The notes beneath the pieces were generated by a model that did no database searches, was not told the DNA's origin, and saw only the letters and a list, made by a program, of their open reading frames with translations. The position numbers and the translations under genes were made by a program. Positions 22,231 through 33,960 of a DNA stretch of 64,000 nucleotides are shown piece after piece. The number at the start of each line of letters is the position of its first letter. The first letter of the stretch is position 1. Origin of the DNA: Bombardia bombarda (Eukaryota > Ascomycota > Sordariomycetes > Sordariales > Lasiosphaeriaceae); the NCBI GenBank assembly GCA_030512295.1, contig JAULSR010000004.1:372001-436000 (forward strand), read 5' to 3'.

Positions 22231-25132
22231 TAAACCACACAACTTATCTCATGCATGGCGGCTCGGCGTTTTTTTTTTCAACAAGGGGGCGGGAACTCTT
22301 TTTCTCTTTTTTAATCGAAGCATATCCGGGCCTTGGGGTGGGTTTTTTTGGGTCGGCCCTGGGTATTCTGGCTTGGGCTTTCATGGGGGAGGGGGGGAGG
22401 TTGATTTGTCTTCTTATTTTTATATTAGCTGATTTGGCTTGTTTGACTTTGGCTGCGTAGCAAGCATGCGCGCGGACTTTTTATTCGATCGAGGCTGCGT
22501 CCTCTTTCTTCATCATTGCATCCTCGAATAACTCCCCCCTCCCCCCAAAGCATTCGGATCTGGGGGTACGATAATGGGGCGTTTTGGTGTTGGCTGTCGC
22601 TTCTGGCCGACATATCGTTCTTTTCGTCCTTTTTCTCTTCCAGTCGAATCTCTTGACCCAACACGACATCTTGGGTAAATCGAGCTTCGTCGACATCAAC
22701 ACAGCCGATCCGGTTCGAACGGAATCAACATACACACCTCAGCCAACATTTGGCCACCTTTTCTTTTCTCTTTATTCCATTCGACCCTTGCATATATATC
22801 TTTGCTTAATAATATTAACAAGGATACACAAGGGAGGAAAATAGGACCGAGAAACTCCTTGGGTTCTCGGTTCGTCCTCGGGGAAGCTGGCTGGCTGGAT
22901 GGGCTGCCCATATACATACCATGGACCACACACACACACAAATTCTTTTCTTGATACGTTCCATTCTCCCTTGCCCACGGACGAAGACTATATTATATCG
23001 GCAGAGACATTGGTTTCAACACTGTCTCGGGGGGGGTTGCCTGCTGAGGGAAACGGGAAACGGACGCCATTTATTGGAGCTAAAGATGAAGAAAAAAAAG
23101 AACTCGGCGATGGCTGCTATCTGCTCGAGCTTTATTATTAAGCTTTTAAGACTCTTTTTATATTTTTAATAGCTCTCATCTTGGAGCGGGATCTGGGGGA
23201 GAAAGAAAGAAAGAAGGCTATTATGATCTCTCATAATGGGATCAACAAACACATTCATGAAATACGTCATGGGATATGAAAATAAGTCGATGGTGGATGG
23301 TGGATGCGGACGGGGGGTTATGAGTCACTTGCTTACCCCTTTGGCATAACGGTAACAAGACAGAATCGTCGACCACACGAGATGGGTGGTGTTGCTGTGA
23401 GAAGGGAGAGGCGGGTTGAAATTCATCTGGTTACTGGCATGGTAGCAGTCCCATTTATCTGTGCAGCAGAGTTATGGGATGGGATGATGAGATGAGATGA
23501 GATGAGATGAGATGAGAAAGGGGGTTAGATGGCTTTACTACTCGGTAATAGCCATGGCTGACTGTCTGTCTGTTGCCAAAGGTATATATATCGTGGCAAC
23601 AGCATGGAAGGGCAGGGACGGACCGGGGGTTCAGACAACTAGTTGTCAGCGAGGAACATAAATAAATAAACAAAAAAGAATAAAAGGATAAAACCTGAAA
23701 AAAAAGAGGGGTGGGAAACGTCCGCTCCTGATATTTTTCTTGATACAAAACAAGAAAATGAGTCAAGGGTTGGGTTTGAGCCTATCTAGGCAGACAGCTT
23801 TACAAAAACACCACGTCTACTCCCCAGGGATCTGATACCCCCTTTTCATGAATTGGTGAAAAGATGAAAACGACAAGAACCAGCTTTGACTCAAAAGAAG
23901 AATAGAAGGGAGAGCAGCAGCTCGTCCAGTCATCAATAAGAAAGAACCCCTGAAAATGAGCTGCGTGCGTGCCCCGCCTCGCTCGCTCGCCCCTGACCCA
24001 CATTGCTACCGGGTAGGTCTAGTCAGATCCCCATTCATCACGAAGTTTACGTCACTCGCCCGGAGGACGGCAAGACGGATCGGATCTGCACACACTGGAG
24101 AATAGTGACGTTGCGTGCGTGCGTGCCTTTTCCCTATCTGCTGTTGTTTTTGGGTAGCCGTCGATCTGGGAAGGGGGAATATGATATGCGTGCATGTATG
24201 CAAGCATCCATCGATCTATCTCATCCTATCGGATGTCCCCGAGGCTGGGACTTGGGATGGTACAGTCACTCAGTCTTGGCATTTTTGCCATATTTAGGAA
24301 GAAAGAGGCAAAGCAGGCGGATAGAATAAAAAATGGCATTAAGTCAGTGTGATAGCAGATGCTGCTTTTAGTATATATTCCTCATTCGAGTATATTCAGT
24401 GATGCGATGACGACCGACTGAGTGAGTGCTTGGCGAAGTTGGCGTTTGGGGGTGCTGTAAGTCCTGTACATGCAAGCAAATTTACAGTCCATATTAAAGG
24501 TACTTACGTACCTCCTATTTGTGAGAATACCTGAAGGTACTTATTTACTTGATAGGTATCGGTGAACTATATATGCATACATAAAATACTGCCGTTCATC
24601 ACGATACCTTTGGTATATTTAGATGGACTTGAACAACCCAAATTGGACATGATAATGAAGTGACTTTGGGAAGAAGGATTGGGTGTGCGGAAAGTGAAAA
24701 GTACCCCAATTAAAAAGAAAAGAAAGAGATATATATATTGTATCTTAGGATATCTCTCAACCGGTAGGTACTAGCAGGGAAGCACTGAGAGGAGATATGC
24801 TTGTTGAAAAAAACCTCAATGATACATACTCAGTCAATATCTCACACGAAACATAGCTTTCAATTTAAAACTCCCAGCAGATATCCATGGAAAAGATCGG
24901 CATACTAACTAAGTGATTATGCGTCATGATATAATAACTATATCCAGCCTCCTCGAACCTCTTCTACGCGATCTGGCCTTGTTTAAACGTCTTGATTTAT
25001 CTAGACAGGAGATGTGGTGTATTTAGTTATTAGAGATTTGTATTTTCCAACTGCGTTCACGGGGGGGCCCTCCGACCACCTAATAGTGTCCGAATCCTGG
25101 GGAAGACGCTTTATACCTAACCGTATACTCCA
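22231..25132. other. gene-free spacer
   Basis: 2.9 kb between the convergent 3' ends of the Stb3-like and SET genes. No frame over about 110 codons and no motif. It contains a GATGA repeat, several AC runs and a markedly AT-rich part from about 24350 to 25030. Confidence 0.55.
23486..23515. repeat. (GATGA)6 pentanucleotide repeat
   Basis: Six uninterrupted GATGA units. Confidence 0.95.
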
Positions 25133-26878
25133 TTAATTCCCTCTCATCCCCTCCGACTTTGCTGCCTCGTCACGACATCTCTGGCACATGCACCATCCTC
25201 CCAGACTTCCCTTCGCCCATTCCCTCCGTTCTTGAACCGGGAGATTTACGTCACAGTAGTGATTCATGATTTCCTCCCCGGCTTTGATACCACCAGGCAG
25301 ACCGCCGACGACGCGGGTCTCACGTACCCACAGCACCATACGGCCGCCCCACTCCCAGGTGACGTTGGGGTTGCAGTCGTGGTTTGCCAGACACCAGAAC
25401 GGATGGACGGCCGCAAGATCGGGGCGCCCGTCGTATGGGTTTTTCCTTGCCGATGCGGTCCCCCTGAATTTGCTGTATGCTGTGTTCAAGACCCACAAGT
25501 CGTGGCGATCAAGCGTCTCGTATATATCGATATCCATCTTCTCCAGTATATGAAGAGGCATCTCGATGTTGAATTTGAATGAAAAGGGCAAGGTCCACTC
25601 GGGTGGTGGTCCGGCATTGTCCGATAAGTCGATGTCGTTGATTGCCGTTGGGACAAAGTCGCCCCAGATGTACTTTAGTTGTTCCACTTCCAAGGGGTGT
25701 ATATCTTGGTGTGTCGATATGGCCAGTAGGCGGGCCAAGAGGAGAAGGTACAGCGATTCGTCGGCTTCGCGGTCTTCGGAGTCCTTGGCAATAGAATCGA
25801 CGTCCTTGTCGCAGACTGAAGGGTGATACGCCTCCTGGGCCTTTTCATAGCAGAACTCGTCACAGAATACTGTGTCATAGCACTCGGGACAGTTCACCGC
25901 TGTTGTGTTGGCTGATAGCGGTGGTAGCTCCGTCCCACAGGCATCGCAACTCGACCCCTTGAGACGGTTGTTTGCCGTCAAAAGCGAGTATTCCTTCAGG
26001 ACAGTCTCGCCCGGGGCGATGTCCTCGGCTGCGAACAGGCCCAGTTGATGACATGTGGGAATGATGTCGTAACCGTCGGTTTCGCTCTCGCTCTCAAGCA
26101 GAACAGGAAGTTCAGAGACCTTGACTACGCATTTAGGCGCTATAGTAGCCAGCTGCTGGTTCAATGTTGCCAATGACTCGTCGGAAAAGCGATCCGGCTC
26201 ATGCGTGTTCCAGGGGTAAATCTCTCGGCGCACGACGCCGCGTTCGGGTAGGCTCTGAAGATCGATGCGTTCGTTTGGCTGCACCCGCAACCTTCGCCTG
26301 GCAACTTGCTCGATGTAGGTCTTGATCTCGAGGAGGTCATTGTTGCTAGGCACGACGCTGAGCCCCCTTTCGCAGAAGTTGAGTGCGCTCTTCAGACAGC
26401 CGCACAGCAGTAAGCTGAGCGAAAGGATCTGGAAGCAGCGGACAGAAGCGAGCGCTGCCAGCTGGTGGTACGGCTCGGACTCATGCGGACTATCGCCGTC
26501 GACCATCGAGGGCGCACCAGTGTCTGCGAGAGAGCCATGGCGTAGGACTTCGGGCAAGGAGGCAGAAGTTGAATATTTTTCAAGAGCCTCTCTGGCCTGC
26601 TCGTGATACTCAAAGCCCTCATCACGCACCTCGTCGGTGAGCAACAGGGCACGGTAGGCGTCGGCTGCGGCAAGGTCGGGATAGGCAAGTTCGGAGTAGG
26701 TGACGGCCCGTTCCAGATAGAGAATCAAGTCATAGGGGTTTGAAGCCAGCTCTTCAGTCAGTTGTTGGCGTCGTTCGAGGAGAGGGGCTCGGGGAGAGTC
26801 CTCCTTGTCGTCATGTGCGGACGCCGACATGGACAAGGACAAGGACGCCGACGGCGACGAGCCCTCCATGGCGCCCAA
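25133..26878 (-). CDS. SET-domain methyltransferase-like protein with MYND-type finger (SMYD/Set5-like)
   Basis: Intronless, 581 residues. Residues 30-200 are helical and TPR-like. Residues 270-300 (HQLGLFAAEDIAPGETVLKEY) are the SET N-part. Residues 311-356 hold a MYND-like zinc cluster inserted in the SET domain (CDAC, CPEC, FCDEFC, HPSVC). Residues 499-505 read NHDCNPN, the SET NHxCxPN motif that contacts S-adenosylmethionine. Residues 533-541 read AGEEIMNHY, containing the catalytic-site tyrosine. A post-SET CMCQRC cluster is at 563-568. This order is that of SMYD/Set5-type lysine methyltransferases, which methylate histones or other proteins; the substrate is not predictable. Start at 26878 or at the fourth codon (MEGSS). 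Nothing appears broken. Confidence 0.9.
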   Translation of the reverse strand: MGAMEGSSPSASLSLSMSASAHDDKEDSPRAPLLERRQQLTEELASNPYDLILYLERAVTYSELAYPDLAAADAYRALLLTDEVRDEGFEYHEQAREALEKYSTSASLPEVLRHGSLADTGAPSMVDGDSPHESEPYHQLAALASVRCFQILSLSLLLCGCLKSALNFCERGLSVVPSNNDLLEIKTYIEQVARRRLRVQPNERIDLQSLPERGVVRREIYPWNTHEPDRFSDESLATLNQQLATIAPKCVVKVSELPVLLESESETDGYDIIPTCHQLGLFAAEDIAPGETVLKEYSLLTANNRLKGSSCDACGTELPPLSANTTAVNCPECYDTVFCDEFCYEKAQEAYHPSVCDKDVDSIAKDSEDREADESLYLLLLARLLAISTHQDIHPLEVEQLKYIWGDFVPTAINDIDLSDNAGPPPEWTLPFSFKFNIEMPLHILEKMDIDIYETLDRHDLWVLNTAYSKFRGTASARKNPYDGRPDLAAVHPFWCLANHDCNPNVTWEWGGRMVLWVRETRVVGGLPGGIKAGEEIMNHYCDVNLPVQERREWAKGSLGGWCMCQRCRDEAAKSEGMRGN

Positions 26879-29111
26879 GGTGGGTGGATGAGTGGTTGCC
26901 GTTGTTGTTGTTGTTGTTGTGGTGATGGTGGTGGTGGTTATAACTGCGTTCGTCTATCTAGTGGGACTGCCAGGAAGGTGAGACAGGGTGTGCAGCAAGG
27001 GTAATGACAGAGTAGGTTGGGATCATTGTGGGATCCAAATCGGCCGGTCTAGAATGGGAAGCCAGGACGCTGCTTGGGGGGGCGCAGGTACCTTGCATAT
27101 ATAGACACTTTCTGACCTGGGTCGGGGGTGGGAAAGGTGGGATAGGTGATAGAGGGGGGAGGAGGAGGACTGAGGAGGAGGAAGAGGGGTTGCCAGGGGC
27201 TTGGCCAGGGTCTTTAAAAAAAAAAAAAAAAAAGTACCTACCTGGGGCGGACGAGCTCGATGAAGGGACGAACGAGTGGGAGACAAGACCACTGTGGCGG
27301 CGTGTGTTTCCAGAGGGCGGAAGGCGCGAAGGGCGGGAAGGAAACTGACGGGGGGAGGCAATAACGGACGAGGGCAGGCACGCCCGGGCTGGCGTCACAA
27401 GCTCTTGATGCAGTTGTGAATGGAGACAAGCAAATCACAAAACTTTACTATCCAAGCCATATAACAATCTTGACAACTCGACCCTTTGCCTGTGAGACCG
27501 GCGGAAAAGCCGCCTGGGCCGCCAAGAGAAAAAAGGCTTTGGGCTGCGGGTGCCACCAAAGCAGGCAAGACCCTGTTTTTTTGGGACTCTGTATTCCTTT
27601 TCACCCCTTCTGTCTACCATTCTCGCAATTCCGTCTTTCAATGTTTAAGCCGCTATGGGTCCCATGAGTTAGTGTAGGTCTAAAAGGGGGGGGAAAGCAG
27701 AGGGCGGCCCTGCACTGCAAGTCTGCAGCAGCCAGATGAGATATCTACCTTTGCGACCGTTGCAAATGCTCCGGAGCCAGTAGTGGGCTGGTCTCAAGGT
27801 GCGTAGTGTGCATAGTGTGCGTAGTGTGCGTAGTGTGCGTAGTGTGCGTGGCGGGCTAGCCTGCAAGCAGGACACTTGACCAAGAAGCAGCAGGCCCGGC
27901 CTAACCAGGGATCATGCATCGTGGTGCGATGACGGCACCTCCTGCACCTCCTCGCTACTAACGGTCTTGGAGGGCTAGTTGTGGAGAGCCGAACACCATG
28001 GAGGGAGATATAGAAGGTGCAGTGGTGCACATGGTGGCTGGCTGGGGCACTCGGCTAGCCAGACTGCGACACTTGCCGACCGACAGAGAGAGCTTGTCTC
28101 AACTAGATTTCTCCCCTTTTTTAGGACGGAAAATAGTTCAAAAAGAGTTCATCTTCAACGACTGCCACCGTTTCCTGTGCGCATCCTCAAGTACTTGTAC
28201 AAAAAAGGCTTTCAACTTCTTGGCTTTGCGACCTCGTCCAGGCGGCTGTCGTTGACAACGACAGGGCAGGATGCACAAGACCCCTAAAAGGGCCCTTGAG
28301 ACCCTTGAGAGAAAAACAGGGTTCACACCCACCACAGTTGCCAGATAAAAAGCGGCATTCGGGTAGCTCTCAGATCCAGGGTCCTGCTCCAGTTTAGTGT
28401 GAGTAGCCCCTCCTGCCCCTCCTGCCCTGGCTTGCATGTCGCATTGTCAACGGGCCATTGGTAAGCTGAGAACAGTTCGCCACTACGTCATTCCACCTCG
28501 CTCTGAAGACCAGCGTGACTGGCCAAGTTCTAGCCAGCGCCTTGTGCCTTGGATATTCACTGGTTTTCTTTTTTTTCTACATCTGCATGCAGCGCATGGT
28601 TTGGCAAGCCAGCACGGGCAAAGCCACCACGAGCAAATATTTTGCAATAGGAACTCGGCCCGCTCCCCTGCCGGAGCCTAGAATTGACTCAGGTGTTCAG
28701 GTTCTTCATACTGGTCAGTTAGGCTTATCTTTTTGTGGCAGTTTGGATTGGGTCGCTGAGCCTCCCCTTCGCCGTCGTAAGCCGCACGATCGGGGTTGGT
28801 AGCTTCCCTACACCTCTACGAACAGATGTGCCACTATCGCCTATGTTGTGCCACGCACCCACCTCTGACGGCACCCGTATCAAAAGTGGTGAGCCTATCT
28901 ATCTTTCCGCCTCAGTTCTGACAGCTTGAGGAACTTTTGTGTGTGTGTATTGGTCGCCTTCTTGACGCCTTATCTACGTGGTTATAACTTATGGAGGGTG
29001 AGACTCTGAGACGCACTAATGTAATTGGAAGCACTGGCTAATCACGCTTCAAATCTCAACTCTTGCGTATCTTGTTACGGAGAGCCCTCCGGTTTGGGAG
29101 ATATCTTGTCC
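26879..29111. other. gene-free spacer
   Basis: 2.2 kb holding the SET gene promoter on its left and the 3' flank of the HAD phosphatase on its right. It has an A18 run at 27216-27233 and a 9-bp tandem repeat at 27803-27847. Open frames are short and without motif. Confidence 0.55.
27803..27847. repeat. 9-bp minisatellite, five units
   Basis: Five head-to-tail copies of GTAGTGTGC; the second begins with A instead of G. There are no spacers, so it is not a CRISPR array. Confidence 0.95.
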
Positions 29112-30253
29112 TTACTGCGCGGCGGCCCGAAGGTCACTCAGCTTGTCGACATAGAATGCCGGCACAGCGGCAGCGTCTTTTGCCTCCCAGTCTGCTTGCT
29201 TGTTCACACCCGTCAAGACGGCAAGTGTTCCACCAAGCTTGCCCTCGATCCCGAATTTGATATCGGTGTCGAGGCGGTCTCCAACCATGCAGGTGCGCTC
29301 GCGGTTGAGCTGGAACTTCCCCTCGATTGCGTCCATCATTGCCTGACTGGGCTTCCCCAACGCCACCGGCTTCTGTCCCGTCATATTGATGAGGGGAACG
29401 CTGATAGATCCCGCACCGGGAAAGAAGTTGTGGTTCATGGGGAAAGTAGAGTCCACATTGGTCGCCAGAAACACGGCACCGCGCCTCAGATACTGGTAGG
29501 CGTGTGACAGCTTCAGGTAGTTGACGTGGAAATCGAGACCGGCCAGCACACAGCCTACCTCGGGATCCAGCAGAGACCCATCCGCAATGCCCTGCCAGTC
29601 CTCGGGCGTCATGTCGCGGCGGAAGCTCGGATCGGTGCCACCAATGAAGGGCACGTTCTCCGTCCTCAGCTCGTTCTCGATGCCGGCCTCACCGAGGACA
29701 AAGACCTTGTTCTTTGGCGGCTCCAACTTGAGAATCCTCGAGATGTAGATGGCCGAAGAGTAGGCCGATCCAAAAATTTCCTCCACATCCGAGGGTATAC
29801 CCATGGCCGTGAACTTCTTCTGGTATTCGGGCCGGGACTTGGTGGAGTTGTTTGTAACAAAAACCGTCTTCTTGCCTGTGTATGGTAATAGCACCTCGAG
29901 CGCGAGCACCTGACGAGGCCGGACAGGGGGGAGCCATGCTCACCTCTAGATCTAAGGAATTCCAGCGTCTCTACAATGCCCTCAAAGAGGTGGTCTCCAG
30001 ACCAAAGCACTCCTACGGAGGCCAGCCGCGGTCAGCATCGGGCTGTTACTGCTGATGAGGACCCGGGATAGGCAGAAAATACCATCGCAATCAAGCAAAA
30101 AGACCTAGTGGTGGTGGTGGGTGGTCAGTAACCTCGTTGGGGATGCAAGCCACGCAATCAAGCGGGGGAAATAAGAAAAGAACGCACATCAAACTTGTCG
30201 ATGAAGGCGTTAATGGCGACAACGTCGCCACTCAGATGCTGGGGAAGAGCCAT
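29112..30253 (-). CDS. pho13: Pho13-type HAD phosphatase (4-nitrophenylphosphatase / phosphoglycolate phosphatase family)
   Basis: Four exons: 30253-30188, 30104-30083 (a 22-nt microexon), 30012-29944 and 29875-29112, totalling 921 nt (306 residues), the usual family length. The microexon is placed by GTGCGT..CTAG and GTATTT..GTAG introns and supplies most of the nucleophile motif: joined it reads VFLLDCDGVLWSGDHLFEG, with the DxD pair at residues 27 and 29. Motif II is VFVTNNSTKSR, the motif III lysine lies in LGKPSQAMMDAI, and motif IV is MVGDRLDTDI. Family members are cytosolic Mg-dependent phosphatases that detoxify 2-phosphoglycolate and other side products of glycolysis. The next gene to the right, 6PGL, is divergent from it across 2.2 kb. 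Confidence 0.93.
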
Positions 30254-32285
30254 TGGGAAATGCAGCGGTTCCAGGTGGTTGGGGTGATTTACAGAATGCA
30301 GATGCGATGCTTCAATCACAAACAATGGAAGTCTGCAGATGCTACGCACGTTCCGAGGTGACGGGAGATCCAAGTCGTTGTTTTGGGTCGTGGCTCCCGC
30401 AAGTGAGACGCCTCTCATCCCGTCCCCGTCCCTCCGGGTAAGCAGATTGCCGGCATCGGGGTCTGGGCGGGACTGCCAACTTGTCCTCATTAGGGCGCGA
30501 GGGTGAGTAATAAGTTGCCCCTGCCCCCCTGAAACTGAGCCGTGGCGAAGGCCTGGATTTCTGGTTCAGGGCTCGTTGCCACCACACACTCGCCATGCTT
30601 ACAGTGCATGTGATTGGCGAAGTAGTGCCCGTACGATCACTCATTCGTCCTATAGGTGTTATTTTTTCAGTATGAATATTAACTGAACTATACACATGAT
30701 ATGAACATTCATCTCCTCGGCCTGACAACACCAAAACTCTCACCACATTGTGCAAGAACCCAACTGGAAGGCACAGACCGTGTTTGGGCGACGATGCAGC
30801 AAAGGAAGTGCCTGGTTCGCGCAAGGCGCGCGGGTTGGGTACCGATAGTAAAAGAAAGAGAGCCCCGTCGATGACGCAATGACCCGCTGCCACAAGCCTA
30901 TTTAGGTTCTTCTCCCTTTCTCTTTCCCAAAGAACCGGGTATGGACGATGGATGGACATGCTCACTTCGAAAATTTCGTGATTCACGCATTTCCATAGCT
31001 ATCGCATCCGAACGCACGATTTCAAGTTGTGGTTTAAATTAGTAAGAGCACTTATCACTCCCTTCCAGGCATCACAAAGACGTTTTCGTTACATGATCTA
31101 CGCTTTTAGGAGAACAGGAAGCCAAAATTGGAGACGGGTCTACCCTTTTCCAAACCTAAACCTCATATGCATCCAATCACATAACGCTTCGCGAGGTATC
31201 CGTGGGACGAAACATTGCCTTGGATGTTTCACTTCTCCTGCTAGCGTCATCTCTCTGGTAGCCGTTCTCTGGGCTTGCACTCCCAAGTCGCGGCGAACAA
31301 GCCGAGTGCCGACCCAGGATTGAGGATATAGGACCCTTACGTGTGAGTCTTTAGGCGCCTCTTGGTAGCGAAGGATCTCCTAAACGTGTCTAGACCCAAT
31401 GAGCTGCTCGCGAGATGATCACCATCGGCCTTATCTCGAGCGCGGTGCTTGACTTTTGCAATGTGAATTTCATGACGATGAGTGTGTGTGCTTGGGAACA
31501 ACATCTGTCTGTGATAGGCAGTCTCGGGGGCGCCCAGGCTCACCACCCACACCATCCCCCGTCACCACTACCCTCCGAGCCTGCCTTATCTCATAGGGTA
31601 GGTATGGTGTACCTTAGTAACGCGGGAAGCTAAAAATCTGGCGACCTGCTTTCATTTTCATCTGCCCACCTCAAGAAATTCAATCTTTTTTCTTTTCTTT
31701 TTCCCTTTCCCATCCTCAATTTGACCAAATATCGATCCACCGTACTCGCTATAAATGTGGCGTGATCTCTAGGCCGATAGTAAGTAGACAGGACGAAGCA
31801 GCGATTGGTATGAAGAACTTTTAGGTTCCATAGCTCTCCCACTTTCAGGTATGTTCGGTACTGTTTACTTGAGTGTGCCCCGCCATAGACCCCTCACCTG
31901 TTAAGACTGCCCCTCCAAACCCACACAAAATCCCGCTCTACCGACTGGGAGGGTGGTGCGCCGTTGAGACGACGTCGAGCTTCTGCAAGCAAAATCTTTA
32001 GTCCCTAATTCCACAACTCTTCCCGCACTAACGTCTGTTTCTGGAGCTTTTTCTCTGGTTTTCGCTTGACAATCTCGCCGTTTAACGTCTTTTATTTTGT
32101 GCCCGGGGATCCAAGGTAGCTTTTTTCCCTGCCATACCTTCCCCCCCTCCACTATTTCGAACTCGAAGCGTACCGAACCAAATCGATCGTCACGACTCAA
32201 CCCGAACTGTCTGATTCGTCGGCGCACATCTTGCCCGTACTCACACACATACACTACACACTCATATACACATAGTGTACTTACT

Positions 32286-32316
<31 letters not shown>

Positions 32317-32445
32317 CAGACAAGCAAGCAACATCGTGGACCCCCCTGCCTCCCCGCCCCCGCACTACCCGGATCCGGGCTCCTGAACGAACCAGACAGA
32401 CAGAACCACTCGCGACGACCACCACAACTACACCACCCACCCACC
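30254..32445. other. gene-free spacer
   Basis: Shared upstream region of the divergent HAD phosphatase and 6PGL genes. Nothing coding is supported. An AC repeat lies close to the 6PGL start. Confidence 0.55.
32291..32316. repeat. (AC)13 microsatellite in the 6PGL leader
   Basis: Thirteen AC units about 130 bases before the 6PGL start codon. Confidence 0.95.
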
Positions 32446-33245
32446 ATGGGCAAACAAGCCAACCTCTACGCCTTCTCGGGCGTCGACACGCTCGCGCCCG
32501 CGCTGCGCGCCTACGTCCTCGCCTGCCAAGAAGCCGGTATCGCGCGCCACGGCGTCTTCAAAGTCGGCGTCTCGGGCGGCTCGCTCCCCAAGACGCTCGC
32601 GCAGGCCCTCCTCTCCTCCCCGCTCCCTCCGAAAGCAGCACCACCGAGACAGCAGTCAAGTGGGAAAAATGGGAGATCTTCTTCGCCGACGAGCGCGCCG
32701 TGCCGCTCGACCACGCCGACTCCAACTACGCCCTACTCAAGGCCGAGCTCCTCGACAAGCTACCGGCCGACACGCCGCAGCCGACCGTGCACGCCATCGA
32801 CCCGGCCTACCTCGCCGACACGCAGGAGCTCGCGGACCAGTACGAGCAGGCGCTGGTGCGGTCGTTTGCCAGCCGCGACTCGGTCAAGCTGCCGATCTTT
32901 GACCTGCTGCTGCTCGGCTGCGGGCCCGACGGGCACACGTGCAGCCTGTTCCCCGGCCACGAGCTGCTGCGCGAGACGAGCGCGTGGGTCGCGCCGATCG
33001 AGGACTCGCCCAAGCCACCGCCGCGGCGCATCACGCTGACGCTGAACGTGGTGAACCACGCGGTGCGGGTGGCGTTTGTGGCGACGGGCGGCGGCAAGAA
33101 GGGGATCATGAAGGAGATCTTTGAGGAGGGGAATGGGCTGCCGTGCGCGCTGGTGAATGAGGGGACGGGGGAGCGGTGCAGCTGGTTTGTGGACCATGCG
33201 GCGGTGGAGGGGGTGAGTTATCCCAAGAGGCCTTTTAGTCTATAG
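32446..33245 (+). CDS. 6-phosphogluconolactonase, with an apparent frameshift
   Basis: The gene starts at MGKQANLYAF with a good start context (CCACCATGG). The first frame gives DTLAPALRAYVLACQEAG, FKVGVSGGSLPKTLAQALL, the sugar-phosphate-binding part. From about 32628 homology continues in another frame: KWEKWEIFFADERAVPLDHAD, LLLLGCGPDGHTCSLFPGHE, VAFVATGGGKKGIM and ending KRPFSL-stop. Together these span a full 6PGL of about 266 residues. The switch needs one added base between about 32612 and 32630, a C-rich stretch. No GT..AG intron can replace it without deleting conserved sequence on one side. The enzyme hydrolyses 6-phosphoglucono-lactone in the oxidative pentose phosphate pathway. 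A sequencing error is the simplest reading; a true lesion is possible. Confidence 0.88.
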
Positions 33246-33960
33246 GGGGGTTGTGGTTGTGGGTAGGTGGGGTGAGGGTAGAGGGGATAGAGGAGGAGAT
33301 GGGATGGGGACGGGTGATTTTTTCAAGTTTTTATGAGCTTTTGATTTTGATTTGGTTTTGGCGGATAGAGAGAGAGGGAGAGGAAGAGGGAGAAAGGGGC
33401 GAAGAAGTGAAGCCCCCTCATATAGATGGCGGGAAAGGTAGTCTTCCTACCGACCCAGATATCACGAGCACAACTGAAACAGGAGGAGTTTAAGAATCCG
33501 TCGGAAAAGAGATGTGAGAGACTGGCTGTTTGTTGATGTGGTGCGTGTGTTGAGAGATGGAAGGAGACAGAGAGGGACGCCCGTTATGACTTTTTCTTTC
33601 TTTTGTTTGATATCATCCATTGCTTCTTCTTTTCTACTCCCCGGGCCTTATATAAAGATCCATACGTGAATTGACGATGGAGTCGTCTTCATAGTATCAT
33701 CTTGATCTTGGCCTTTTTATCTCTGGCGGTATGATGCAACATCAGTGTGGATAGAAAAATAAAATCTTGTTATGTGTTTATTTGCTTCCTCTCAAGATGC
33801 AACTATCGCTATTGTACATGCCTACCGCCCACTCACCTCTATTCCATCCGGTCTTGTGAACCACCACTTAATTATTACCAGTTCCCAGTCTCCAAACCTA
33901 ACCCAACTCCTATGGATACCTATATTTAATTCTCACTTTCTAAGCCCACCCCATCTCATC
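33246..33960. other. convergent 3' spacer
   Basis: 3' flanks of 6PGL and GH76. Purine-rich on the left, AT-richer in the middle. No gene seen. Confidence 0.55.

Noticed and set aside
27803..27847. Regular tandem repeat considered as CRISPR
   Set aside because: Units are 9 bp, contiguous and without spacers; this is eukaryotic DNA.
30342..30986. 214-codon minus-strand frame upstream of the HAD phosphatase
   Set aside because: Overlaps the phosphatase upstream region; no domain and no splice support.
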